Part shown: in pieces, positions 6,349-12,498 of the stretch
How the letters are laid out: each line of letters begins with the position of its first letter
Position numbering within the stretch: the stretch's first letter is position 1
NCBI GenBank assembly: GCA_902479135.1
Contig: CABSNU010000030.1
Coordinates: 1-12,693, forward strand
DNA from: an uncultured Collinsella sp.
GTDB taxonomy: Bacteria > Actinomycetota > Coriobacteriia > Coriobacteriales > Coriobacteriaceae
DNA: 12,693 nucleotides
Direction: 5' to 3'
Program-made: the position numbers and the translations under genes
The notes under the pieces: generated by a model
Seen by the model: the letters and a program-made list of their open reading frames with translations, nothing else
Told to the model about the DNA's origin: nothing
Databases searched by the model: none

Positions 6349-6888
6349 ATGTCTCAATCATTAGCGGAGACGCACGTGGAGGATCTCATCTACGAGTGCG
6401 ACTGCATCACTGCGGGAGATTATGGTGAGGGCACCCAGGAACACATCGACGACCTCATGCTGCAGATGGAAGGGTTTTCCTTCCCGCTCAGGTGCACCGG
6501 ATCGCTAACAATTCCCAGAGACAAGACTCTGGATGGCGTAAAGCGCGCAAAGGGATGGCTCGTGGCAAACATGGCCACGCTCACGAACAGCGGAAACGGC
6601 ACGACGGTTAGCTCCAGCAGCGTCTCACAGGCCACGGCGACGGCGGACGTTTCGGTAGAGGTAAGCCAGGCGGTGACCGAAATCGGCAACGACCCCGTTC
6701 TCGACAACGAGACGAAAGAGACACTCGAGCTGGCGCTGTCGCGGGCACGCATGGCAGCCGAGGCGAAGAACAGGGCAGGGTTCGCCGAACACGCTGCAAG
6801 GGTCATCGACCTTGCAACGAAGAGCGTGGATCTCGTACCCAAGGCGTTGGTGGCCCTCGGTGTGCTCGCGAAGCTCTTCGGCGCCTAG
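6349..6888 (+). CDS. Hypothetical 179-aa protein with Ser/Thr linker and helical C-terminus
   Basis: No family recognised. Initiation is well supported: AAGGAG precedes the ATG by 8 nt. Three parts are visible. Residues 1-75 are acidic, with YECDC (15-19) and FPLRC. Residues 80-110 are rich in Ser, Thr and Val and look like an extended beta strand or linker. Residues 113-179 are predicted helical and end in a hydrophobic stretch (DLVPKALVALGVLAKLFGA), which might contact a membrane or pack in an oligomer; it is too short and interrupted for a confident transmembrane helix. It is the first gene after the XRE regulator and lies just upstream of the DUF3800 gene on the same strand, so all three may share a transcript. 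A role in exclusion or defence is only a guess from location. Confidence 0.75.
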   Translation: MSQSLAETHVEDLIYECDCITAGDYGEGTQEHIDDLMLQMEGFSFPLRCTGSLTIPRDKTLDGVKRAKGWLVANMATLTNSGNGTTVSSSSVSQATATADVSVEVSQAVTEIGNDPVLDNETKETLELALSRARMAAEAKNRAGFAEHAARVIDLATKSVDLVPKALVALGVLAKLFGA

Positions 6889-6965
6889 GTGCGGTGCCGC
6901 GAATCAAATCGTTAGCACCGCGATATCTGATACAAATTTGGCAATCCGAAGAAGGGCGCGATCAC

Positions 6966-7733
6966 ATGAGACCGCTAAACATGAATGATGTCTGGGCGAA
7001 CTGCGAAGCAGGAAGTGATGCCGCGCATAAAAACGAGGAGCGCACGACCTACAACGTTTATTGTGACGAAAGCTGCGTCACATCTTCTCTTGCAGACGAT
7101 TTTATGGCCATAGGAGGCATCATGTGCCCCCTGGACCAAAAGAGAGAGATTGTAAGGACGGTTGACCGACTCAGGGTCTATTACAACGTGCAGGGAGAAT
7201 TTGGGTGGAAAACGGTGTGCCCGTCCAGACTCTCCTTCTTTCAGGCTTTGGTTGACCTGTTCTTCTCAAACCCCGAGCTGAGATTCCGCGCAGTCGTTGT
7301 CAGTAGGCGCGAGACAAACTTCGATGATACTGAGGAAATGTTTCAGAAGGTCTACTACCAGGTATTTAACAACTGGCTTGACAGGAGAGACTCATACCGC
7401 CTATTTATCGATCGCCGCATTGACGAACGTGACCGAGTGGACACATTGAGGAGGTGCCTGATCGACACATTCCAATTTGGCAATTCGGTAAAATTTGTCG
7501 AAGAAGTCGAGTCGCATGAGAACGACCTCATACAGCTCGCAGACTTATTCATCGGAGCCCTTGCCGCCTCAAGGAATGGACACCTGCAGCTCGAAGGGTC
7601 AAGTGCCGCAAAATTGCAAATATGCCGAGACATCTGTCGAAATTTAAATACAAGTACTCTTGCGAGCTATGAGACATGGCCTTCCGAGCAGAAGTTCAAC
7701 GTGTTCCACTTTCGTGGGCGAAGGAATATGTGA
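6966..7733 (+). CDS. DUF3800 domain protein
   Basis: 255 aa from the chosen start. The DUF3800 family has an RNase H-like fold with acidic residues, suggesting a nuclease, and is common on mobile elements. Visible hallmarks are D34-E35 in VYCDES near the N-terminus, an aliphatic strand with GGIMCP (50-55), D149 in RLFIDRR, and LIQLADLF with D192 near the end. A GTG at 6894 would extend it by 24 residues with only a 5-bp gap to the upstream gene, but it lacks a ribosome binding site; ATG 6966 has GAAGGG at 9-nt spacing. The stop overlaps the start of the next gene (TGATG), showing translational coupling. Function is unproven; an RNA- or DNA-cleaving role with its partner is inference. Confidence 0.82.
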   Translation: MRPLNMNDVWANCEAGSDAAHKNEERTTYNVYCDESCVTSSLADDFMAIGGIMCPLDQKREIVRTVDRLRVYYNVQGEFGWKTVCPSRLSFFQALVDLFFSNPELRFRAVVVSRRETNFDDTEEMFQKVYYQVFNNWLDRRDSYRLFIDRRIDERDRVDTLRRCLIDTFQFGNSVKFVEEVESHENDLIQLADLFIGALAASRNGHLQLEGSSAAKLQICRDICRNLNTSTLASYETWPSEQKFNVFHFRGRRNM

Positions 7734-8233
7734 TGCGAACAGGATACTCACTCGACCGCGACGGGCATCTCGACCTTGGGCCCTGCTACCAAGGCCTTAC
7801 GTGCGATATGCTGCGCGCGTCACATCTCTCCAGAGAATACTATGACGACAATCTGCTGGACCTTGTCGCATGGGATGGGTCCCCCGTGACAAACATGCAA
7901 TACGAGTCGACATGGCTACATCTCGTCTCAAAGCACGGGAAGAGCAGAGAGCAATTCAACCCATTGGTCAATCTTGATCTCAACAGGGTTGTGAGGCTTC
8001 CGGTCCTAAAAGCAACAGTGGAGGGCAGGGTACCCGCCAACGTTTACCTTCAAAGGCAAAGGGGCCGCGAAGACAAAGTTCAAGTTGTCGCATCCGGAAT
8101 CGATCAAGACTATGTCGTTATCCTCGGCGTAACGAAAAAGGGCTATGTCCTCAGAACAGCCTATCCAGGGGACAAAAAATATTCCTGCAAGATTAGCGAA
8201 AGAGGAGAGCTGGTGGAGAAAATCCGCCCATAA
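7733..8233 (+). CDS. Hypothetical 166-aa protein coupled to DUF3800, possible BECR-fold nuclease
   Basis: The ATG at 7733 shares one base with the upstream stop and has GAAGGA at 7-nt spacing, so it is translationally coupled to the DUF3800 gene. I recognise no family with confidence. Residues 60-145 recall phage BECR-type (barnase-EndoU-colicin-RelE) nuclease domains: a basic segment with H68, K70 and R72, LDLNRVVRLP (81-90), a basic strand YLQRQRGR, then two hydrophobic strands (DYVVILGVT and GYVLRTAYPGDKKY). The TAYP ending matches the usual last strand of that fold. If right, it would be an RNase, perhaps a toxin, with a cognate partner among its neighbours. It could equally be an unrelated phage accessory protein. 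Confidence 0.75.
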   Translation: MRTGYSLDRDGHLDLGPCYQGLTCDMLRASHLSREYYDDNLLDLVAWDGSPVTNMQYESTWLHLVSKHGKSREQFNPLVNLDLNRVVRLPVLKATVEGRVPANVYLQRQRGREDKVQVVASGIDQDYVVILGVTKKGYVLRTAYPGDKKYSCKISERGELVEKIRP

Positions 8234-8262
8234 AAAAGGCCCCGGATTTCGGCTCCGAGGCT
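8232..8262 (-). terminator. Minus-oriented terminator hairpin after the cargo genes
   Basis: A 9-bp stem with one mismatch (8238-8246 with 8254-8262, 7-nt loop) is followed on the minus strand by TTTTTT (complement of the A-run 8232-8237). On the plus strand it has no U-tract. It overlaps the stop codon of the 166-aa gene. No minus-strand gene lies upstream of it, so it may protect the cargo from antisense transcription, or be a weak terminator for the cargo mRNA. Confidence 0.5.
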
Positions 8263-8463
8263 GGCCACGTCCTGAGCTTTAAGCAAAGGGCTACCCATAT
8301 TATGCCGCATTGCAACAAAATGTAAACCGAACACGTTATGGAGATTGGAGACCTTAAACGAAAAGAAACCCCACCGCGCACGGCTGGAACCTTGGCGCGT
8401 TGGAGTGATAGCAAGGATGCCGGAGTAACACGGAGATAGCTCCGGGCAACCTTGGGACATTAT
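8234..8463. other. Cargo-integrase intergenic region
   Basis: No gene seen. A structured element, CAAGG (8412-8416) pairing with CCTTG (8450-8454) and extended by CCGGAG/CTCCGG-type pairs with one mismatch and one bulge, ends just before the integrase start. It leaves only GGGA (8454-8457) as a weak ribosome binding site, 6 nt before ATG 8464. Integrase translation may thus have been kept low. Confidence 0.45.
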
Positions 8464-9623
8464 ATGACACGCAAGCAGAGGCGCCGCGCGTGGGGCTCAA
8501 TCACCGAGGCCAAGCGTGGCAAGAAATACATCCTCCGATGGCAGGAGAACACGCCGTGCGGACGCAAACGTAAGACCAAGACGGTGTACGGCACCTATCG
8601 CGAGGCATGCGCCGAACTCGACCGCATCCACGTCGAGCGTGCCGATGACAAGCCGGTGCTGACCATCGCCCAGGCATACGGCACATGGCTCGAGCCGACC
8701 ATGGCGGCACAGGTCGCGGCTGGCACGCTCGCGCCGAACACCCGCAGCCTCGTCACAAGGTCGTGGCCAAACTATGTCGGCCCCGCTGGGGCTCGATGCC
8801 GGTCGACCAGCTGCGCCCCGTGCACCTGCAGGAATGACTCCTGACTCTCCCCGCAGCAACGGCGGACACTGCCCTACTCACCCTGCGCAAGATTTACGGC
8901 ATTGTGTCGGGCTTTGTCGTGCTGCCCATCGACCCGTTTGCCGCCACCGTGAAATACACCATGCCCACGCGCAAGACGCGCGAGCGCTCCAAGCGCCTGC
9001 ACACGCTTGCCGAGGCAAAGGACATTCTGGGCCGCCTGCACGGAACCTCACTCGAGGCGCCGTTCATCATGGCGTGCTTCGGATCATGCCGCTCGGGCGA
9101 ATCGCTGGGCATCCGCACCGACGAGGTTCTGTCGTTCGCGGCGGAATCCACAACGCTCGCGACGGTCGACCTCGTGCGCCAGATGGAGCAAGCGGGCATC
9201 GAGCCCACGGCGGACGGCGTACTCAAGACGCAGAAGTCCATACGCACCGTCGTGGTGTTGCCGGATGCCGCCGGGCGCCTGCTCGAAATTGCAGACGAGC
9301 GCCGCGCGGCAGGCTCCGAGTGGCTAGCAGATCGCGGGGACGGACTGCCCATGAACCGAGGGATGTGCAATCATAGATGGAAGAAGTGGTGCGAGGCCGA
9401 GGGCGTCGAGCACATCCCATGGTCGAACCTCCGCAACTCGTGGCGAACCATCTGCGAGATGGAGCTGCACATGCCCTGGGACCTCATGGAGATGCTCATG
9501 GGTCGCTCCCTGCCGGGCGTGTCGGGCCGCCATTATATTCGCCCCTCCCGCGAGCAGGTGGCGCGTTCCGTTTGTGACGCACTTGGGATAAATTGGGATA
9601 TTTCCCAACAAACCCGCAGGTAA
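8464..9623 (+). pseudogene. Tyrosine integrase, disrupted by frameshift and nonsense codon
   Basis: Site-specific recombinase of the element; about 386 aa if repaired. The N-terminal arm-binding domain (with AWGSITEAKRGKKYILRW) and the start of the core-binding domain are read from ATG 8464, and the frame changes near 8745-8765. The continuing frame reads KVVAKL, then RWGSMPVDQLRPVHLQE, then hits TGA (8835-8837) where TGG would give the expected W, and continues LLTLPAATADTALLTLRKIYG. The catalytic domain has the box I Arg in CRSGESLGI, a Lys in GVLKTQKS, box II SNLRNSWRT, and the Tyr nucleophile in HYIRP. MGRS stands where most relatives have LGHS, and Ser replaces the first box II His. With two disabling lesions in the first half, the element probably cannot move itself. 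Single-base sequencing error is possible for one lesion but unlikely for both. Confidence 0.85.
9577..9623. repeat. Right-end integrase arm sites inside the integrase 3' end
   Basis: TTGGGATA occurs at 9583-9590 and 9593-9600 (10-bp step), with an inverted TCCCAA at 9603-9608, then the 14-bp inverted repeat copy AAACCCGCAGGTAA (9610-9623) whose last bases are the integrase stop codon. Sequence shared with the left end is listed under the left-end features. This overlap of arm sites and gene end would keep the integrase and its sites together during excision. Confidence 0.6.
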
Positions 9624-9644
9624 AACGGGCGCAGTAAAGATTGG

Positions 9645-9900
9645 CAGATCAAGACAAACCTTCCGGCGGATTTTGAATGTCTCTATCTGTAACAGGAAGG
9701 GGAGATTTTGGGGCTCAGATGTTATAGATTGAGATGTTTGGCTGACGGCTTGCCCGTTTATCTCGATTTGTAACATCTGGAGCCGATTTTCTTGAGTAGT
9801 TGTTACAGATTGAGACATTGGGTTCGGAGATTTTTCTTCGTCTCGATTTGTAACGTTTAGCCGAGATTTTGACCCGTAGATGTTACAGATTGAGATGTTT
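9645..9900. repeat. Palindromic repeat array, right part (rest of unit 2, units 3, 4 and half unit 5)
   Basis: After the element, unit 2 resumes (right arm ends CTGTAACA at 9694). Unit 3 spans 9720-9775, unit 4 spans 9801-9855, and unit 5 has only a left arm (TGTTACAGATTGAG, from 9881). In every case the next left arm begins exactly 26 nt after the previous right arm ends. The arms are conserved (TGTTACAGATTGAGA and its complement), the loops differ, and the linkers between units share a GATTTTG-like core. Each unit would fold as a long hairpin. It lies between two genes and is not a CRISPR array because arms alternate in orientation. Confidence 0.85.
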
Positions 9901-9951
9901 GTGTCCGCGCCAGCCCCGCCCCTAGCCGTGGTCCCATATAAACAAACCCCG

Positions 9952-9960
9952 TGGTAAACT
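9952..9960 (+). promoter_or_regulatory. Candidate extended -10 promoter element
   Basis: TGGTAAACT is an extended -10 element with no good -35 box, placing a start near 9967 and a leader of about 29 nt before the ATG of the zinc-ribbon gene. Suggestive only. Confidence 0.3.
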
Positions 9961-9995
9961 TGACCGGACTGTAAATAATCCGAAAGGTACCCGTA

Positions 9996-10427
9996 ATGTC
10001 CAAGTACATCTCCGAGCTCATGTCGCCGCAACTTATGGGCGTCATCTATGCCTTTGTTGGCTTTATCATCGCCCTGTATGTGCTGTCGGTCGTCTATGTG
10101 TTCATCGACGCTCGCCGCCGCGGCGCCAGCGCCTACGTGGCATGGGGCATCATCGCCCTCATCCCGTTTGTGGGCCTCATTGCCTACCTGGTCCTGCGTC
10201 CGCACTCCTACGCGTCCGACCGCGAGGAGCAGGAGCTGGACATGGCTCTGCGTGAGCGCCAGCTTGCCCAGTACGGCACCTGCCCGCAGTGCGGCGCGCC
10301 CATCGAGAAGGACTTTGTCGTGTGCCCGGTGTGCGATACCCAGGTTCGCAACGTGTGCCCCAGCTGCCATCGCCCGCTCGACGCGCACTGGAAGGTCTGT
10401 CCTTACTGCCGAACTCGCATCCAGTAA
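9996..10427 (+). CDS. Small membrane protein with two zinc ribbons
   Basis: 143 aa. Two transmembrane helices (about 14-36 and 47-67), the second resembling the PLDc_N-type motif (PFVGLIAYLVLRP), are followed by a charged helix (75-92). Two zinc ribbons come next: CPQCG...CPVC (C96, C99, C110, C113) and CPSC...CPYC (C121, C124, C135, C138). The zinc ribbons are expected in the cytosol. Such proteins are common in Actinobacteria and Firmicutes and have no settled function; they are thought to be membrane-anchored scaffold or sensor proteins. An AAAGG ribosome binding site precedes the ATG. It is probably monocistronic, with a hairpin and a separate promoter before thrS. It is outside the mobile element and belongs to the host backbone. 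Confidence 0.88.
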   Translation: MSKYISELMSPQLMGVIYAFVGFIIALYVLSVVYVFIDARRRGASAYVAWGIIALIPFVGLIAYLVLRPHSYASDREEQELDMALRERQLAQYGTCPQCGAPIEKDFVVCPVCDTQVRNVCPSCHRPLDAHWKVCPYCRTRIQ

Positions 10428-10515
10428 CGCATTCATCGCCGGGCCGGCCGCAAGCCACGGGCGCCACGCAACCCACCCGCACCCCGCCCCACACGATGAA
10501 GCATGCGTAGAAAAT

Positions 10516-10546
10516 CGCCCGCTGTGCCATTAAGGTGCGGCGGGCG
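10516..10546. terminator. Hairpin between the zinc-ribbon gene and thrS
   Basis: CGCCCGC (10516-10522) pairs with GCGGGCG (10540-10546), and further G-U and Watson-Crick pairs close an ATTAA loop. On the plus strand only a weak U-poor tail follows; on the minus strand ATTTT follows. It can end or attenuate transcripts of the upstream gene, but overlaps the start of the thrS promoter. Confidence 0.45.
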
Positions 10547-10547
10547 C

Positions 10548-10575
10548 TTGTATACCAAGGCAACCTGCCTATAAT
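10548..10575 (+). promoter_or_regulatory. thrS promoter
   Basis: TTGTAT (10548-10553), a 16-nt spacer and a perfect TATAAT (10570-10575). Transcription would start near 10582, giving an 85-nt leader before the thrS ATG. This is the strongest promoter match in the window. Confidence 0.7.
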
Positions 10576-10666
10576 GATGCAAGTCAAAAACGCCGCGCCT
10601 GCAAGCGCCGCACCAGCGCCGGGCGCACGCACTTGCATCAGGCATCCGAGAGGAGAAAACATACCC

Positions 10667-12430
10667 ATGAAGGCACTCTACAATGACGGTTCGGTGGCCG
10701 AGCTTCCGCAGGACGAGGTCACGCACGTCATCCGTCACTCCGCCGCGCATATCATGGCGCAGGCCATCAAGCGCCTGTACCCCGAGGCCGACTTTGCCTA
10801 CGGCCCCGCGACCGACAACGGCTTCTACTACGACGTCGACCTGCCCGAGGGCGTCAAGATCAGCGAGGACGACTTCCCCGCGATCGAGGCCGAGATGAAA
10901 AAGATCGTCAAGGAGAACCTCAAGTTCTCCGTGTACGAGAAGCCCCGCGCCGAGGCCATCGCCCTTATGGAGGAGCGCGGCGAGAAGTACAAGGTCGAGC
11001 ACATCGGCGACCTGGACGACGACGCCCGCATCACCTTCTACCAGCAGGGCGATTACATCGACATGTGCGTCGGCCCCCACATTTGCTACACCAAGGCCCT
11101 GAAGGCCTTTAAGCTCACCGGCGTCTCGGGCGCTTACTGGAAGGGCGACAAGGACAACAAGATGCTCACCCGCATCAACGGCGTCGCCTTTGCCACCAAG
11201 GAAGAGCTCGACGAGCACATGCACATGCTGGAGGAGGCCAAGAAGCGCGACCACCGCAAGATCGGCCGCGAGATGGACCTCTTTATGATGCGCGACGAGG
11301 CCCCCGGCTTTCCGTTCTTCCTGCCCAACGGTATGATCCTTAAGAACACGCTGCTGGACTACTGGCGCGAGATTCACCACAAGGCCGGCTACGTGGAGAT
11401 CTCCACGCCGCTCATCATGAACAAGCAGCTGTGGAAGACCTCGGGCCACTGGGACCACTACAAGGACAACATGTACTCCACCGTTATTGACGACGAAGAG
11501 TACTGCATTAAGCCCATGAACTGCCCGGGTGGCGTGCTGGTGTACGCTTCCAAGCCGCACTCCTACCGCGAGCTGCCCATCCGCGCCGGCGAGATTGGCC
11601 TGGTGCACCGCCACGAGCTGCGCGGCGCCCTGCACGGCCTGTTCCGCGTGCGCTGCTTTAACCAGGACGACGCCCACCTGTTTGTGCGTCCCGACCAGCT
11701 GACCGACGAGATCGTGGGTGTGGTCAACCTCATCGACTCCGTGTACCAAAAGTTTGGCTTTAAGTACCACGTTGAGCTTTCCACCCGCCCCGAGGACTCC
11801 ATGGGTTCCGACGAGGATTGGGCTCGCGCCGAGGAGGGCCTGCGCACCGCTCTGGAGAAGCTGGGCATGGACTACGAGGTCAACGAGGGCGACGGCGCCT
11901 TCTACGGCCCCAAGATCGACTTCCACCTGGAGGACTCGCTCGGCCGCACCTGGCAGTGCGGTACCGTGCAGCTCGACTTCCAGATGCCGCTCAACTTTGA
12001 CCTGGAGTACGTGGACGCTGACGGCACCAAGAAGCGCCCCATCATGCTGCATCGCGTGTGCTTTGGCTCCATCGAGCGCTTCATCGGTATTCTGATTGAG
12101 CACTTTGCGGGCAAGTTCCCCACCTGGCTGGCTCCCGTGCAGGTCAAGGCGCTTCCCGTCTCCGAGAAGAGCCGCGACTACGCTCACGAGGTGTGCGCCA
12201 AGCTGGAGGAGGCCGGCATTCGCGTGGTCTGCGACGACCGTGACGAGAAGATCGGCTACAAGATCCGCGAGGCCCGCAGCATCGACCGCGTGCCCTACAT
12301 GCTCATCCTGGGCGAGAAGGAGGTCGAGGCCGGCAACATCTCCGTCCGCGATCGCTCCAACGAGACCGTCCAGATGAGCGTTGATGAGTTTGTCGCCAAG
12401 GTGCTGCAGGAGATCAAGACTCGCGCCTAA
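10667..12430 (+). CDS. thrS: Threonyl-tRNA synthetase (thrS)
   Basis: 587 aa; charges tRNA-Thr in the cytoplasm. Start ATG 10667 has GAGAGGAG upstream at 11-nt spacing. The first 20 residues lead directly into the N2 editing domain, with H24 and H28 (HSAAH) and C134/H138 (DMCVGPH) as editing-site residues. The class II catalytic core follows (about 200-485), with zinc ligands C286 (MNCPG), H337 (QDDAH) and H462 (MLHRV), a motif 2 around ELRGALHGLFRVRCF, and motif 3 GSIERFIGILIEHF. The anticodon-binding domain covers about 488-587. The N-terminal TGS domain (about 60 residues in E. coli ThrRS) is absent, and the upstream sequence does not encode one. It probably forms its own transcription unit. 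Confidence 0.97.
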   Translation: MKALYNDGSVAELPQDEVTHVIRHSAAHIMAQAIKRLYPEADFAYGPATDNGFYYDVDLPEGVKISEDDFPAIEAEMKKIVKENLKFSVYEKPRAEAIALMEERGEKYKVEHIGDLDDDARITFYQQGDYIDMCVGPHICYTKALKAFKLTGVSGAYWKGDKDNKMLTRINGVAFATKEELDEHMHMLEEAKKRDHRKIGREMDLFMMRDEAPGFPFFLPNGMILKNTLLDYWREIHHKAGYVEISTPLIMNKQLWKTSGHWDHYKDNMYSTVIDDEEYCIKPMNCPGGVLVYASKPHSYRELPIRAGEIGLVHRHELRGALHGLFRVRCFNQDDAHLFVRPDQLTDEIVGVVNLIDSVYQKFGFKYHVELSTRPEDSMGSDEDWARAEEGLRTALEKLGMDYEVNEGDGAFYGPKIDFHLEDSLGRTWQCGTVQLDFQMPLNFDLEYVDADGTKKRPIMLHRVCFGSIERFIGILIEHFAGKFPTWLAPVQVKALPVSEKSRDYAHEVCAKLEEAGIRVVCDDRDEKIGYKIREARSIDRVPYMLILGEKEVEAGNISVRDRSNETVQMSVDEFVAKVLQEIKTRA

Positions 12431-12453
12431 GGCAAGCCATACAACAATTAACA

Positions 12454-12488
12454 AAGGCGACCGTCCACAAAGGGCGGTCGCCTTTTTT
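12454..12488 (+). terminator. Rho-independent terminator of thrS
   Basis: AAGGCGACCG (12454-12463) pairs with CGGTCGCCTT (12475-12484) plus three inner pairs around ACAAA, followed by TTTTTT to 12488. A textbook terminator 24 nt after the stop codon. Confidence 0.92.
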
Positions 12489-12498
12489 AGTGCCTAAA

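Larger units (their letters stand above)
5312..9647 (+). mobile_element. 4.3-kb integrative element inserted in the repeat array
   Basis: The boundaries come from the array it interrupts. Unit 2 begins TGTTACAG at 5304-5311 and resumes with ATCAAGACAAACC at 9648. Deleting 4,336 bp between CAG (5309-5311) and CAG (9645-9647) gives a 55-nt unit, the same length as units 1 and 4, followed by the same 26-nt step. Contents in order: att-proximal repeats, a minus-strand ORF, divergent XRE regulators, an unknown 179-aa gene, a DUF3800 gene coupled to a 166-aa gene, and a tyrosine integrase whose stop is 24 bp from the right end. Cargo genes are visibly less GC-rich than thrS. There are no replication, conjugation or capsid genes, so it is a minimal integrative element or satellite, and its integrase is damaged. 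The ends could shift by up to 3 bp because of the CAG repeat. Confidence 0.82.

Noticed and set aside
8161..8460. 99-codon minus-strand frame between cargo and integrase
   Set aside because: It overlaps the coding 3' end of the 166-aa gene and the hairpin, lacks a ribosome binding site and has no motif.
5407..9591. The 15-bp direct repeat ACGCACTTGGGATAA as the attachment core
   Set aside because: The distance between copies (4,170 bp) does not restore the repeat array, while the CAG junction (4,336 bp) does so exactly. The 15-mers are better explained as arm sites.
5280..9720. tRNA gene as integration target
   Set aside because: No tRNA-like cloverleaf or CCA-end sequence is seen at either junction.
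5223..9900. CRISPR array
   Set aside because: Repeat arms alternate in orientation, spacers are not unique sequences of a constant type, and no cas gene is present; it is a hairpin array.
9324..10436. 370-codon minus-strand frame across the array and the zinc-ribbon gene
   Set aside because: It joins the antisense of the integrase, repeat units and the antisense of a gene with clear TM and zinc motifs. The peptide similarity between repeat units is caused by the DNA repeats.
10428..10666. T-box riboswitch upstream of thrS
   Set aside because: The leader after the promoter is only about 85 nt, with no T-box consensus, specifier loop or terminator/antiterminator pair.
10433..12454. 673-codon minus-strand reading frame opposite thrS
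   Set aside because: It is the mirror of a strongly coding GC-rich gene. The product is a low-complexity Leu/Val/His/Asp-rich chain without motifs, typical of antisense shadow frames.
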